A DNA stretch of 64,000 bases, from the NCBI RefSeq assembly GCF_014395975.1, contig NZ_CP060714.1, forward strand, positions 4,030,001 through 4,094,000, written 5' to 3'. Numbering within the stretch: the stretch's first letter is position 1; every line of letters starts with the position of its first letter. The notes beneath the pieces were generated by a model that was not told the origin of the DNA, searched no databases, and saw only the letters and a program-made list of their open reading frames with translations. The position numbers and the translations under genes were made by a program. The stretch comes from Diaphorobacter ruginosibacter (GTDB lineage: Bacteria > Pseudomonadota > Gammaproteobacteria > Burkholderiales > Burkholderiaceae_C). Positions 26,429 through 34,567 of the stretch are shown one piece after another.

Positions 26429-27880
26429 ATGACCATGGAATCTGTTGTCCCCCCTGCCGCATCCGCAGCCGCGCGGTTGCCCTCCGTGGATCGCGTGCTG
26501 GGGACTGCGTCGCTCAAGGCCCTGGTCGCCGAATATGGTGCGTCCGCGTGCACGGCCGGTGTGCGCAGCGTGATCGAGGAACTGCGCCCCGCCGCACTTG
26601 CCGGCGGCGCGGCTCCCGAGGACCTTGCACCACAGGCCATTGCAGAACGGGTAGCCGCACGGCTTGCTGCACAGTTCGCTCCGCGCCTGAAGGCGGTATT
26701 CAACCTCACGGGCACGGTGCTGCACACCAACCTGGGGCGCGCGCTGCTGCCCGACGCCGCCGTACAGGCGGTGGTGCAGGCCCTCACCACGCCCGCCAAC
26801 CTGGAGTTCGACCTGGCCACCGGCGGACGCGGAGATCGCGACGATCTCGTCAACGAACTGCTGCGCGAGCTCACCGGGGCGGAGGCGGCCACCGTGGTGA
26901 ACAACAATGCCGCTGCCGTGCTGCTCACGCTCAATGCGTTGGCAGCCCGCAAGGAAGTGATCGTCTCGCGCGGCGAGCTGGTCGAGATCGGCGGCGCATT
27001 CCGCATCCCCGACATCATGAGCCGCGCGGGCGCCAGGCTGGTCGAGGTGGGCACCACCAACCGCACGCATGCCAAGGACTACGCCGACGCCATCACCGAC
27101 CGCACGGCGCTGCTCATGAAGGTGCACTGCAGCAACTACGAGGTCAAGGGCTTCACCAAGAGCGTGCCGGAATCCGAGGTGGCCGCGATCGCGCACGCCA
27201 GGGGGCTGCCGCTGGCCGTCGACCTGGGCAGCGGCACGCTCGTCGATCTGGCGCAATACGGCTTGCCCCACGAGGCCACGGTGCGCGAGACCATCGCCGC
27301 GGGCGCCGACCTGGTCACCTTCAGTGGCGACAAGCTGCTGGGCGGCCCGCAGGCCGGCCTCATTGTCGGCAACAGGGACCTGATCGCGAAGATCAAGAAG
27401 AATCCTCTCAAGCGCGCGCTGCGCGTGGGCAAGCTCACGCTCGCGGCGCTGGAGCCCGTGCTGCAGCTCTACCTCTCGCCCGAGCACCTGGCCGAGCGCC
27501 TCACCACGCTGCGCCTCTTCACGCGTCCGCAGGCGCAGATGAAGGCCCAGGCACAGATGCTGCAGGCCGCCGTACAGGCCGCAGTGGGCAGCGCGTACGA
27601 GGTGCGCGCCGAACCCATGCTCAGCCAGATCGGTAGCGGCGCGCTGCCCGTGGACACGCTGCCGAGCTACGGCCTCGCCCTCCGCCCGCTGAACGTCAAG
27701 CGCGCCGGCCGCGCCTTGGGCAGGCTCGAGGCCGCGCTGCGCGGCCTACCACGCCCGGTCATCGGCCGCATCGCGAGCGACGCCCTGTGGCTCGACCTGC
27801 GCGGCCTCGAATCACGCGACGAAGCCCTCTTCACGCAGCAGCTCGGTGCACTGGCCGATGCCATGTCGCAGCAGAGCTGA
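26429..27880 (+). CDS. selA: L-seryl-tRNA(Sec) selenium transferase SelA
   Basis: The 483-residue PLP enzyme converts Ser-tRNA-Sec to Sec-tRNA-Sec using selenophosphate. Family features are FNLTGTVLHTNLGRALLP, NNNAAAVLLTLNALA, MKVHCSNYEVKGFT, and the PLP lysine Lys302 in VTFSGDKLLGGPQ. It begins 18 bases after fdhE and is followed 44 bases later by selB, so fdhE-selA-selB are probably one transcript. Confidence 0.97.
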   Translation: MTMESVVPPAASAAARLPSVDRVLGTASLKALVAEYGASACTAGVRSVIEELRPAALAGGAAPEDLAPQAIAERVAARLAAQFAPRLKAVFNLTGTVLHTNLGRALLPDAAVQAVVQALTTPANLEFDLATGGRGDRDDLVNELLRELTGAEAATVVNNNAAAVLLTLNALAARKEVIVSRGELVEIGGAFRIPDIMSRAGARLVEVGTTNRTHAKDYADAITDRTALLMKVHCSNYEVKGFTKSVPESEVAAIAHARGLPLAVDLGSGTLVDLAQYGLPHEATVRETIAAGADLVTFSGDKLLGGPQAGLIVGNRDLIAKIKKNPLKRALRVGKLTLAALEPVLQLYLSPEHLAERLTTLRLFTRPQAQMKAQAQMLQAAVQAAVGSAYEVRAEPMLSQIGSGALPVDTLPSYGLALRPLNVKRAGRALGRLEAALRGLPRPVIGRIASDALWLDLRGLESRDEALFTQQLGALADAMSQQS

Positions 27881-27924
27881 ACACCGCATCCTTCCACCGC
27901 CCCTCCCTCCGTAACGCACAGCGC

Positions 27925-29841
27925 ATGATCATCGGCACAGCAGGTCATATCGACCACGGCAAAACATCCCTGGTGCGCGCCCTCACCGGCGTGGAGACCG
28001 ATCGCCTGCCCGAGGAAAAGCGGCGCGGCATCTCGATCGAGCTTGGCTACGCCTACCTGCACACGGACGACGGCACGACGCTCGGCTTCGTGGACGTGCC
28101 GGGCCACGAGAAGCTGCTGCACACCATGCTCGCGGGCGCCACCGGCATCGCGCATGCGCTGCTCGTCGTTGCAGCGGACGATGGCGTGATGCCGCAGACG
28201 CGCGAGCACTTTGCCGTGGTGTCCCTGCTGGGCGTGAGCCGCGCCACCGTGGCCATCACCAAGATCGACCGGCTCGACGCGGCGACCCGCGTGCAGCGGC
28301 TCGCACAGGTGCGCGCCGAAATCGCCGCGCTGCTGGCCCCCACGGAGCTGGCAGGGTCGCCGGTGTTTGAAGTGTCTGCCACCCAGGGCGCGGGCATCGA
28401 CGCGCTGCGCGAACATCTCCTGGCGCAGGCACGCCCGCACGACCTTGCCCTGCCAAGGGGCAGCGATGTGCATGCGTTCCGCCTCGCCGTGGACCGCAGC
28501 TTCACGCTCGCCGGTGTGGGCACCGTGGTCACCGGCAGCGTGACCAGCGGCACGGTGTACCTGGGCGATGAACTCACGCTCAGCCCCAGCGGCAGGCAGG
28601 TTCGCGTGCGCGGCATCCACGCCCTGAACCGGCAGGCCGAGTCGGCCACCCAGGGCCAGCGCTGCGCCCTGGCGCTCGCCGGCGTCGCCAAGGATGAGGT
28701 CCGCCGAGGCGAATGGATCAGCGCCAGGAGCATCGCGCTCCATGCGTCCCGAATCGACGTGCAGTGCACGCTCTGGCCCGATGAAGCACGCGCACTGCGC
28801 TCCGGAACCCCGGTGCATGTGCACCTGGGCACCAGCGACATCACGGGCAGTATCGTGCTGCTCGACAGGACCGCGCTCGAAGCCGGAGAGACGGCTCTGG
28901 CCCAATTGGTTCTTCATGCCAGCGTCGCCGCATGGCACGGCGACCGAGGCGTGCTGCGTGACGCATCCGCCACGCGCACCCTTGCCGGCATACGGGTGCT
29001 CGATCCGTTTGCACCCCAGCGCTACCGCAGCACGCCCGAGCGCTTGGCAGTCCTGCAGGCCCAGGCCGAAACGGCCGCCGCCAACCGCCTGGAAGGCCTG
29101 CTCGCACATGCCGCGCTGGGCCTCGACCTGACTCGCACCGCACGCGCCGAGGCGCTGCAAGGCCCGGACGCTCTGCCTCTCCCAGCAGACACCCTGCGCT
29201 TTGCCAACGACCAGATGGCCATCGCGCCCGTCGCCATCGCGGCACTCAAGGGGCGCGTGCTGGAGCGCCTGCACCATTTCCATCAGGCATCGCCCGACGA
29301 GATCGGTCCGGACATCAAGCGCCTCAAGCGCCTGGCCGCACCGCGTGCAGACGACGCGCTGTGGCAGTACCTCATCGCGCAGCTGACCGCCGAAGGCTCC
29401 ATCGCCCGCAGCGGCCACTGGCTGCACCTGCCCGAGCACGCCGTGCGCATGAATGCCGCGGAAGAGCAGATGGCCCAGCAACTACTGCCGCGACTCGACC
29501 AGGGAGCGTTCGATCCACCATGGGTTCGCACGCTGGCAACCGACACCCAGATCCCCGAGGCCATGGTGCGCCAGACCCTGGCCAGCCTGGCACGGCGCGG
29601 TCAGGTATTCCAGGTGGTGAAGGACTTGTTCTATCCACTGAATACAATCGAGCGTCTTGCCATCATCGCGCGCACCTGCGAAGCGGCCGACGCAGGCCTG
29701 CAAGCCGCCGCCTTCCGCGACGCCACGGGCCTCGGCCGCAAGCGCGCCATTCAGTTGCTGGAGTTCTTCGACCGCGTGGGTTTCACCCGCCGGGTCAAGG
29801 ACCAGCACCTGCTCAGGCCGGGCACGTCACTGTTCGAGTGA
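27925..29841 (+). CDS. selB: Selenocysteine-specific elongation factor SelB
   Basis: From ATG 27925 (MIIGTAGHIDHGKTSLVRAL) the protein is 638 residues. The GTPase part has GHIDHGKT (P-loop), DVPGHEKL and TKID; EF-Tu-like domains 2 and 3 follow to about residue 380, and the C-terminal part (about 390-638) is a series of winged helices that bind the SECIS hairpin. The start was chosen by the P-loop position; the frame stays open back to 27787 inside selA. SelB delivers Sec-tRNA-Sec to the UGA of fdnG. Confidence 0.96.
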   Translation: MIIGTAGHIDHGKTSLVRALTGVETDRLPEEKRRGISIELGYAYLHTDDGTTLGFVDVPGHEKLLHTMLAGATGIAHALLVVAADDGVMPQTREHFAVVSLLGVSRATVAITKIDRLDAATRVQRLAQVRAEIAALLAPTELAGSPVFEVSATQGAGIDALREHLLAQARPHDLALPRGSDVHAFRLAVDRSFTLAGVGTVVTGSVTSGTVYLGDELTLSPSGRQVRVRGIHALNRQAESATQGQRCALALAGVAKDEVRRGEWISARSIALHASRIDVQCTLWPDEARALRSGTPVHVHLGTSDITGSIVLLDRTALEAGETALAQLVLHASVAAWHGDRGVLRDASATRTLAGIRVLDPFAPQRYRSTPERLAVLQAQAETAAANRLEGLLAHAALGLDLTRTARAEALQGPDALPLPADTLRFANDQMAIAPVAIAALKGRVLERLHHFHQASPDEIGPDIKRLKRLAAPRADDALWQYLIAQLTAEGSIARSGHWLHLPEHAVRMNAAEEQMAQQLLPRLDQGAFDPPWVRTLATDTQIPEAMVRQTLASLARRGQVFQVVKDLFYPLNTIERLAIIARTCEAADAGLQAAAFRDATGLGRKRAIQLLEFFDRVGFTRRVKDQHLLRPGTSLFE

Positions 29842-29899
29842 GAGGAAAGAACAATTCGAATGCCGGAGATGGACCATTCGCCGGTCGGTCTCCGCGTGA

Positions 29900-29994
29900 G
29901 GAAGGGAAGCGTCCCTGGTGGGGCGCCCGGGCTTCAAACCCGGTGGATTGCGCCATGCGCGGTCGGTAGGTTCGACTCCTGCTCCTTTCCGCCA
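29900..29994 (+). tRNA. selC: tRNA-Sec (anticodon UCA)
   Basis: The 95-base gene has an eight-base acceptor stem (GGAAGGGA pairing TCCTTTCC), a six-base D stem, an anticodon stem CCGGG/CCCGG with loop CTTCAAA placing TCA at 29934-29936, a long variable arm (TTGCGC CAT GCGCGG), a T arm GTAGG-TTCGACT-CCTGC, and an encoded GCCA end. The length and 8-bp acceptor match selC. It lies 58 bases after selB. The prophage remnant begins directly at its 3' end, so selC is the probable integration site. Confidence 0.95.
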
Positions 29995-30111
29995 ATTTTT
30001 GGCTAGTAAATCTGTCGCTGAGGGTGACCGGCAGAAATGCACGGAGCGCTCAGGGAACACATGTAGCTTCTTGAACCTCTGCAATAGAGCTACCCAAAAG
30101 CATCATTTTTC

Positions 30112-30133
30112 AAAAAATAAGTACTTTCGTACT
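30112..30133 (-). terminator. Intrinsic terminator after the lysis cassette
   Basis: On the minus strand AGTAC-GAAA-GTACT is followed by TATTTTTTG. It directly follows the Rz1 stop codon, ending the late operon before it would read into tRNA-Sec from the opposite side. Confidence 0.7.
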
Positions 30134-30411
30134 CATTCACTCCGCAACCTGAAGCCGAGCCGCGAAGCAGGCTTCAGCGTATCGCTGGAGGTAGCCGAGC
30201 TTCTCTGCGTCGAACTCAACGGACTCCCGGAGATCGAGAAAACGGCTTGCAGTTTCTCGGTCGAGTTCGATGGCTGCATGGACCACGCCGCTGGTGCCTG
30301 GATTTGCGGCCCCGCCACTACCGGGTTCACGCACGTATCGGGTGACGATGCGCACCCCGCAAGTGCCAGCAGCGACACAAGCGCGCAGGCGGTCGGTTTC
30401 AGCTTTTGCAT
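30133..30411 (-). CDS. Rz1-like outer-membrane spanin lipoprotein
   Basis: From ATG 30411 (MQKLKPTACALVSLLALAGC) the protein is 92 residues with a lipoprotein signal ending LALAGC. The mature part is short and rich in proline and serine (NPVVAGPQIQAPAAW). It is encoded in another frame inside the Rz gene, the hallmark of embedded Rz/Rz1 pairs. Rz1 joins Rz across the periplasm and disrupts the outer membrane in the last step of lysis. Confidence 0.82.
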   Translation of the reverse strand: MQKLKPTACALVSLLALAGCASSPDTCVNPVVAGPQIQAPAAWSMQPSNSTEKLQAVFSISGSPLSSTQRSSATSSDTLKPASRLGFRLRSE

Positions 30412-30655
30412 CTGAAATTCCCTTCGTTGATTTTTCGTCGGCTGCCTGGATGGCTGCATTGGCTGCTGCTCCTGCTCTTTGGACCGCCTGCATGGTGCTT
30501 GCGGTCTTGGTGGCTATGTCGGCCAGCACCTGGGCGTGATCCACCCTCAGTGAGGCAATGCGGGCCTCCGCGCGCCAACCGTTGACGACCCACCCGGCTG
30601 CCGCGCCCAATGCGAGGATGACCAGAGAGGCGAGGATCTTGATTTGCGCAGTCAT
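30137..30655 (-). CDS. Rz-like inner-membrane spanin
   Basis: From ATG 30655 (MTAQIKILASLVILALGAAAG) the protein is 172 residues: an N-terminal membrane segment (residues 7-24), then a long periplasmic helical region (ASLRVDHAQVLADIATKTAS and further). Its start overlaps the endolysin stop (ATGA at 30652-30655), and the Rz1 gene is nested in its second half. It is the inner-membrane half of the spanin complex. Confidence 0.85.
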   Translation of the reverse strand: MTAQIKILASLVILALGAAAGWVVNGWRAEARIASLRVDHAQVLADIATKTASTMQAVQRAGAAANAAIQAADEKSTKGISDAKAETDRLRACVAAGTCGVRIVTRYVREPGSGGAANPGTSGVVHAAIELDRETASRFLDLRESVEFDAEKLGYLQRYAEACFAARLQVAE

Positions 30656-31119
30656 AAGTCCCTCTCGCACAACGCGCGCTCTGTCGCCCGCCGCTTGACC
30701 AGTCCGGGCAGTTCTTTACCGCCCGCTACTGTCCAGCGGGACAGCTCGGCACATGCACCCGACATATCACCCGCATTCGCCTTGCGGACAAGTGTGGAGT
30801 TGCAAAACGCCCCATTGCCCACGTTGAAGGCAAAGGACAGGAATGCGGCCTTTTGACCATCGCTCAGCGAATGCCGAACGCAGTCCAATGCCACTGCGTG
30901 CTTGACCAGGTCGGCCTCAAGCTGCGCCAGACATTGCTCATCAGTGAATGTCTGCCCCGACTTCAGTTCCGACCCAGTGTGGCCATAGCACGATGTGAGC
31001 ACTCCAACCGGGTCTACGTAGGTTCGATTGACCTTGCCTTCGTAGTACGCCACCACAGGAATGACAAGGGCTGCCGCAGTAGCCCCGATCTTGGCGATGA
31101 GCCTGGCTCGATCACTCAT
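30652..31119 (-). CDS. Phage endolysin (lysozyme, GH24-type)
   Basis: From ATG 31119 (MSDRARLIAKIGATAAALVI) the protein is 155 residues. It has an N-terminal hydrophobic segment (about residues 9-24) that looks like a signal-anchor-release sequence, then the catalytic Glu in VAYYEGKVNRTYVDPVGVLT with the usual spaced Asp and Thr, and the fold signature DGQKAAFLSFAFNVGNGAFCNS. It cleaves peptidoglycan. Both ends overlap neighbours by four bases (holin, Rz), so translation is coupled. Confidence 0.92.
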   Translation of the reverse strand: MSDRARLIAKIGATAAALVIPVVAYYEGKVNRTYVDPVGVLTSCYGHTGSELKSGQTFTDEQCLAQLEADLVKHAVALDCVRHSLSDGQKAAFLSFAFNVGNGAFCNSTLVRKANAGDMSGACAELSRWTVAGGKELPGLVKRRATERALCERDL

Positions 31120-31358
31120 AGCTTGTCCCACCCCGTCCCAATGTCATGGCTCAGCCGCACATCCATTTCGCGCTGCTCGCGCCGGTCGCGTCGCCAGCTC
31201 CAGAACTGCCCCAGCAACAGCCCCAGCACCGCAACAACGATACCGACGATCACACCGACCTCGGACAATGTGAGGCCACTGACAAACGCCGTTGCGCCAC
31301 CTCCATAGGCAGCCGTCTTTCCCGCGACAATGCCAACGCTTTCAGTCGTGCTGCTCAT
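31116..31358 (-). CDS. Putative holin
   Basis: From ATG 31358 (MSSTTESVGIVAGKTAAYGG) the protein is 80 residues with one clear membrane segment and perhaps a second weaker one (VGVIVGIVVAVLGLLLGQFW), followed by a charged cytoplasmic tail (RRDRREQREMDVR). Size, topology and position directly before the endolysin fit a phage holin. An in-frame TTG at 31370 is a less likely start. Confidence 0.82.
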   Translation of the reverse strand: MSSTTESVGIVAGKTAAYGGGATAFVSGLTLSEVGVIVGIVVAVLGLLLGQFWSWRRDRREQREMDVRLSHDIGTGWDKL

Positions 31359-31376
31359 ATGTATTTCCAATAAGAA

Positions 31377-31394
31377 AACCCGCCGAAGCGGGTT
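31377..31394 (-). terminator. Intrinsic terminator between SGNH hydrolase and holin
   Basis: On the minus strand AACCCGC-TTCG-GCGGGTT is followed by TTCTTATT. The UUCG tetraloop makes a very stable hairpin. It stands 18 bases before the holin start. Confidence 0.8.
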
Positions 31395-31412
31395 TGGATA
31401 GAGAGGGGCAAC

Positions 31413-32069
31413 CTATACGCGTTTTGCTGCCTCATCGATTGCCGCAATGAGTCGCAAGGCCAGCCGGTCCGAAGCATCCTGGGTCCGATGGATGTGATCA
31501 GGCTGCAGGTCACCTTCACCTTGATATTCCTCGTCCCAGCCTGCATACACCACATCTTGCTCTTGTGCCACGTCGCGCATGACTTTCGTGAACTCAATGA
31601 GATTCGCGTCCATCGCGGGATCGTAATAGCCGCTTGGAAAGGGCACGATTCCGGTAAACACAGGCACTGCACCCGCATCGCGAATGACCTTCAGTGCTTC
31701 CAACAAGTGCTGTCGATAGTCACCTGGCGCAAGCAACCCATTGGAGTCATTGAGCCCCAGGCCCAGCACAATGATTTGCGAGTTGTGAGGTGCATCCTTG
31801 AACGCAGGCTGTGGGCCTGCCGGATACATGTATTCCGGCGCACCAGGGAACGGCTCCTGGTAACCCACCATGAAGTCCGCCAACTTCAGGCCACATGCAT
31901 TGCGATCCGTCAGCGTCCAATTGGGACGCAATTTCTTCATGACCATGGCGGGACTGCGCTCCAGCAGCACGCCAAACAGGATGCTGTCCCCATCCAGCTC
32001 TACTGTGAGTGGACAACAGCGCACGCAGAACTTGCGCAAGAATTTGCAGATTATTTCTTTGATGTTCAT
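31413..32069 (-). CDS. SGNH/GDSL-family hydrolase, phage-encoded
   Basis: The 218-residue protein has the SGNH blocks: GDSILFG with the nucleophile Ser near residue 28, the Gly of block II, the Asn in GLGLNDSNG, and the Asp/His pair in QPDHIHRT near the C-terminus. A GGGAGAA ribosome-binding site precedes the ATG. SGNH enzymes deacylate or de-esterify lipids and glycans; in a phage tail region a role in modifying host surface polysaccharide is plausible but inferred. The gene is set off by its own terminators on both sides. Confidence 0.8.
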   Translation of the reverse strand: MNIKEIICKFLRKFCVRCCPLTVELDGDSILFGVLLERSPAMVMKKLRPNWTLTDRNACGLKLADFMVGYQEPFPGAPEYMYPAGPQPAFKDAPHNSQIIVLGLGLNDSNGLLAPGDYRQHLLEALKVIRDAGAVPVFTGIVPFPSGYYDPAMDANLIEFTKVMRDVAQEQDVVYAGWDEEYQGEGDLQPDHIHRTQDASDRLALRLIAAIDEAAKRV

Positions 32070-32090
32070 TTCTGTTCTCCCTTAAAAGAA

Positions 32091-32108
32091 AACCCGCCGA
32101 AGCGGGTT
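32091..32108 (-). terminator. Intrinsic terminator after the adhesin gene
   Basis: On the minus strand AACCCGC-TTCG-GCGGGTT is followed by TTCTTTTAAG. The core is identical to the hairpin at 31377-31394. It lies 20 bases after the adhesin stop and before the SGNH gene. Confidence 0.8.
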
Positions 32109-32127
32109 GAAGGTAATGTGCTGAGTG

Positions 32128-32955
32128 TCAAGCCACAGTGCCCATGCGGACGCCCGGCGTCAACCAGGTCACAAAGCTGTTGCCATCCACGTATGCGCCA
32201 GCCGTGCGACCAGCTTGGGCCACAACCCACGTCCCAGCGTTCGCATAGCCTCCTCCGAACGCTGTATTGGATTGCCCATATGAACCGTTTGCGCCCCAAC
32301 CACCTCCATTGCCTCCAGTTCCACCGCGCCCCCACGCCTGAGTGCCCCCCACCACGTCACCCGTGTAGGAGTAGGTTGTCGCTACAGCTCCTGAACTACT
32401 TGTGACGGCCAGCGACGCCGTGTTGACATATCCGGTGCCATCGCCACCTGTGCCGCCGCCACACCACACACGAGACGAAGAGCCTTGCCCCGCCTGCTCA
32501 AAATACACCGATTCACCTGCTCCGCCAGCACCACCGCCGCCAGATATCGTGCCGAGGTTGTTGATTTCGACAGGCACGCGTGTGAACAACGCGGTGCCGC
32601 CATTGCGGACTCCACCAACGCGAACGCCAGCAGAGATATTGAGCCTGACCCCTTGGGGAAATGACAATCCCGCATCCAGCCGCAACGTGTTGATGTCTGC
32701 ATTCACGTTGACGATCAGTTTTGCCGACTGATCCCACCCGGCGTTCATCGCCAGTTGGCGGATGTTAGGGCTCGCGACTGCAGCAACAATGTTAAGAGTG
32801 AACGTTGCAGACTTTCCATAAAACTGCGAAATCGAGATCGAGCCAGATGCAGGAATACCGGGAAAGGCGCTATAGAACGCACCCAGGTTATTTGCCCTAC
32901 CCGATTCGGTTGCAATATCTCTAATCGAAAGCGGTCCGGCGCTTGGCAATGTCAT
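32128..32955 (-). CDS. Glycine-rich tail tip/adhesin protein
   Basis: The 275-residue protein starts with a tail-associated region (MTLPSAGPLSIRDIATESG and SISISQFYGKS) and continues with a mid domain (residues 50-130). The last half contains several glycine runs (SGGGGAGGAGES, GGGTGGDGTG, GRGGTGGNGGGWGANG) separated by aromatic and polar residues. This resembles the polyglycine-sandwich adhesins of T-even gp38 type, which bind the host receptor. The start overlaps the previous gene's stop (ATGA). Function is inferred from composition and position. Confidence 0.65.
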   Translation of the reverse strand: MTLPSAGPLSIRDIATESGRANNLGAFYSAFPGIPASGSISISQFYGKSATFTLNIVAAVASPNIRQLAMNAGWDQSAKLIVNVNADINTLRLDAGLSFPQGVRLNISAGVRVGGVRNGGTALFTRVPVEINNLGTISGGGGAGGAGESVYFEQAGQGSSSRVWCGGGTGGDGTGYVNTASLAVTSSSGAVATTYSYTGDVVGGTQAWGRGGTGGNGGGWGANGSYGQSNTAFGGGYANAGTWVVAQAGRTAGAYVDGNSFVTWLTPGVRMGTVA

Positions 32956-33296
32956 GGTGTCAGTGCTCCTGTGGCGGCCTCGGCATCACGCTGTGTCGCC
33001 TTGAAAATATAGTAGCTCTGAATCGCCACCAAAAGCTCCCGTCCTGACATCTGCCGCAGCTCCTGCCCGGTGTCGGGATTGATGATGGGGAACATTTCCG
33101 CCAGGCTGTCGGAGTTGGCCTGGGTACTCATGAAGCCGGCGGGCGCGTATTTGTAGGAGCCATCCGCGAGCATGATCTGTTCCTCCTCAAGCCACACGAT
33201 GTAAGGCACAGAATCGAACTTGTAGTTCATCTCAACACGCATGACGCGCTGGCGAACAGTACCGGGTTCAGTGATTGGAAGGTAAGTCTTGGTCAT
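32952..33296 (-). CDS. Small phage tail-region protein, unknown function
   Basis: From ATG 33296 (MTKTYLPITEPGTVRQRVMR) the protein is 114 residues. I see no membrane segment and no named domain; VPYIVWLEEEQIMLADGSYKY suggests a small beta-rich domain. It overlaps the tail-fibre stop and the adhesin start by four bases each, so it is translated with them and may be a fibre-assembly or connector protein. That role is a guess from position. Confidence 0.6.
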   Translation of the reverse strand: MTKTYLPITEPGTVRQRVMRVEMNYKFDSVPYIVWLEEEQIMLADGSYKYAPAGFMSTQANSDSLAEMFPIINPDTGQELRQMSGRELLVAIQSYYIFKATQRDAEAATGALTP

Positions 33297-34567
33297 TGCT
33301 CGGACTCCAGTTGTTTTACGCGTGCGCTCAGTTGTTTCACGGCTTGAACGAGCACAGGGCCCAATTTGTCGTAGGCCACCGTGCGCCATTGCTCGCCGTC
33401 GTTATCAGCATCAGGGATTGATAGGCTTACCAGCTCGGGGAGCACGTCCTCAACCTGGTCGGCCAGCAACCCAATATCGCGCTTGCCGGGGCGACCGATC
33501 AGTTTCGTCTTGTTGTTCCATGTGAAGCGCACGCCATCCAGCCTTTCGATGATGGCGAGCGCATCCTCGATGGTCGTCACATCATCCTTCAGGCGTGGAT
33601 CGGAGTACGCGGTCACGTTGCCCGATGCCGTCATGTTTCCGGATGGGTCGCTATACCAACTCCAGGCCGTTCGACTCCACCCACCGATGCCGAAATAGCC
33701 ATCGGCGCGGAGTTTCACTTTGATGCCATACGCGCCTTGGCAAAGCAGTGCAAAGGCTGCCAGTCCTGTGTCACCTGAACCGCTGTTGTTGCGGACCGTC
33801 ATAGCTGTATTGCCATCAGAACTGGTATTCGCATTGACTGCGGCGCTAGTCCACCCTGCACTCGCACCGTTTGCAGTGGTCGCGCTGCCTGCCGTCGTTG
33901 CGCTGGTTGCCGTCGCTGCATTCCCTGAAATGCTGATAGGCCACGTCCCACTTGCACCACCACCAGTTTTCGAGGGAGCACTGAGCTCATTGCGCGCAGC
34001 AGTCATGTCCGCGATGCCCACGGCCGCGAGTGTCTGAGGCTTATTGACCACCTGGGTTGTGTAGTCAACAGAACTCAGATCACCAACGCCGATCTTCCAA
34101 GCGCCGCCCTTCCACCAGTACCAGAAATCGTTGGTCTCATTCGTGTACCAAGCACCATCCTGTAACGGTTGGCCTTGGTTATCAGTTGTCGGTGGCGTGC
34201 TTTTGATACCCAGATACAGCTTCTGCATCTGCGACCATGATGCATTAGCATTGCCCGCCGCCGTAGCCGCTGTGGATGCGTAGCCGCTCGCTTGCTCCGC
34301 GCTCGCCGCTGCCTCGACAGCCCGGCTCGATGCCAGTCCGGAGCTGCCGGCAGCATCCGATGCAGATGCGCCGGCAGTGACCGCGCGCTCGTGCGCCGCC
34401 TTGGAGTTGTTCCAGACGTTCGCAGTTGCCGTGTTCGTCTGGTTCACCAGATTCTTCAGCGCAGCCACCAGGTTGAACGCCTTGGTGTTGAACTCCGCCG
34501 GCGGATCGGTCGGCAACGGCTCCGGTGGCAGAGCATCAATGTCTGTCGGCTTGACAATATCGGTCAT
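33293..34567 (-). CDS. Tail fibre protein with C-terminal S74 intramolecular chaperone
   Basis: The 424-residue protein has an N-terminal attachment part (MTDIVKPTDIDALPPEPLPT), a long alanine-rich, likely trimeric coiled region (about residues 30-120, AAHERAVTAGASASDAAGSS), a beta region, and a C-terminal Peptidase_S74 domain (about 315-424). The self-cleaving site is visible as YSDPRLKDDVTTIEDALAII, with DIGLLADQVEDVLPE following. S74 domains fold the trimeric fibre and then cut themselves off. It overlaps both neighbours by four bases. Confidence 0.85.
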   Translation of the reverse strand: MTDIVKPTDIDALPPEPLPTDPPAEFNTKAFNLVAALKNLVNQTNTATANVWNNSKAAHERAVTAGASASDAAGSSGLASSRAVEAAASAEQASGYASTAATAAGNANASWSQMQKLYLGIKSTPPTTDNQGQPLQDGAWYTNETNDFWYWWKGGAWKIGVGDLSSVDYTTQVVNKPQTLAAVGIADMTAARNELSAPSKTGGGASGTWPISISGNAATATSATTAGSATTANGASAGWTSAAVNANTSSDGNTAMTVRNNSGSGDTGLAAFALLCQGAYGIKVKLRADGYFGIGGWSRTAWSWYSDPSGNMTASGNVTAYSDPRLKDDVTTIEDALAIIERLDGVRFTWNNKTKLIGRPGKRDIGLLADQVEDVLPELVSLSIPDADNDGEQWRTVAYDKLGPVLVQAVKQLSARVKQLESEQ

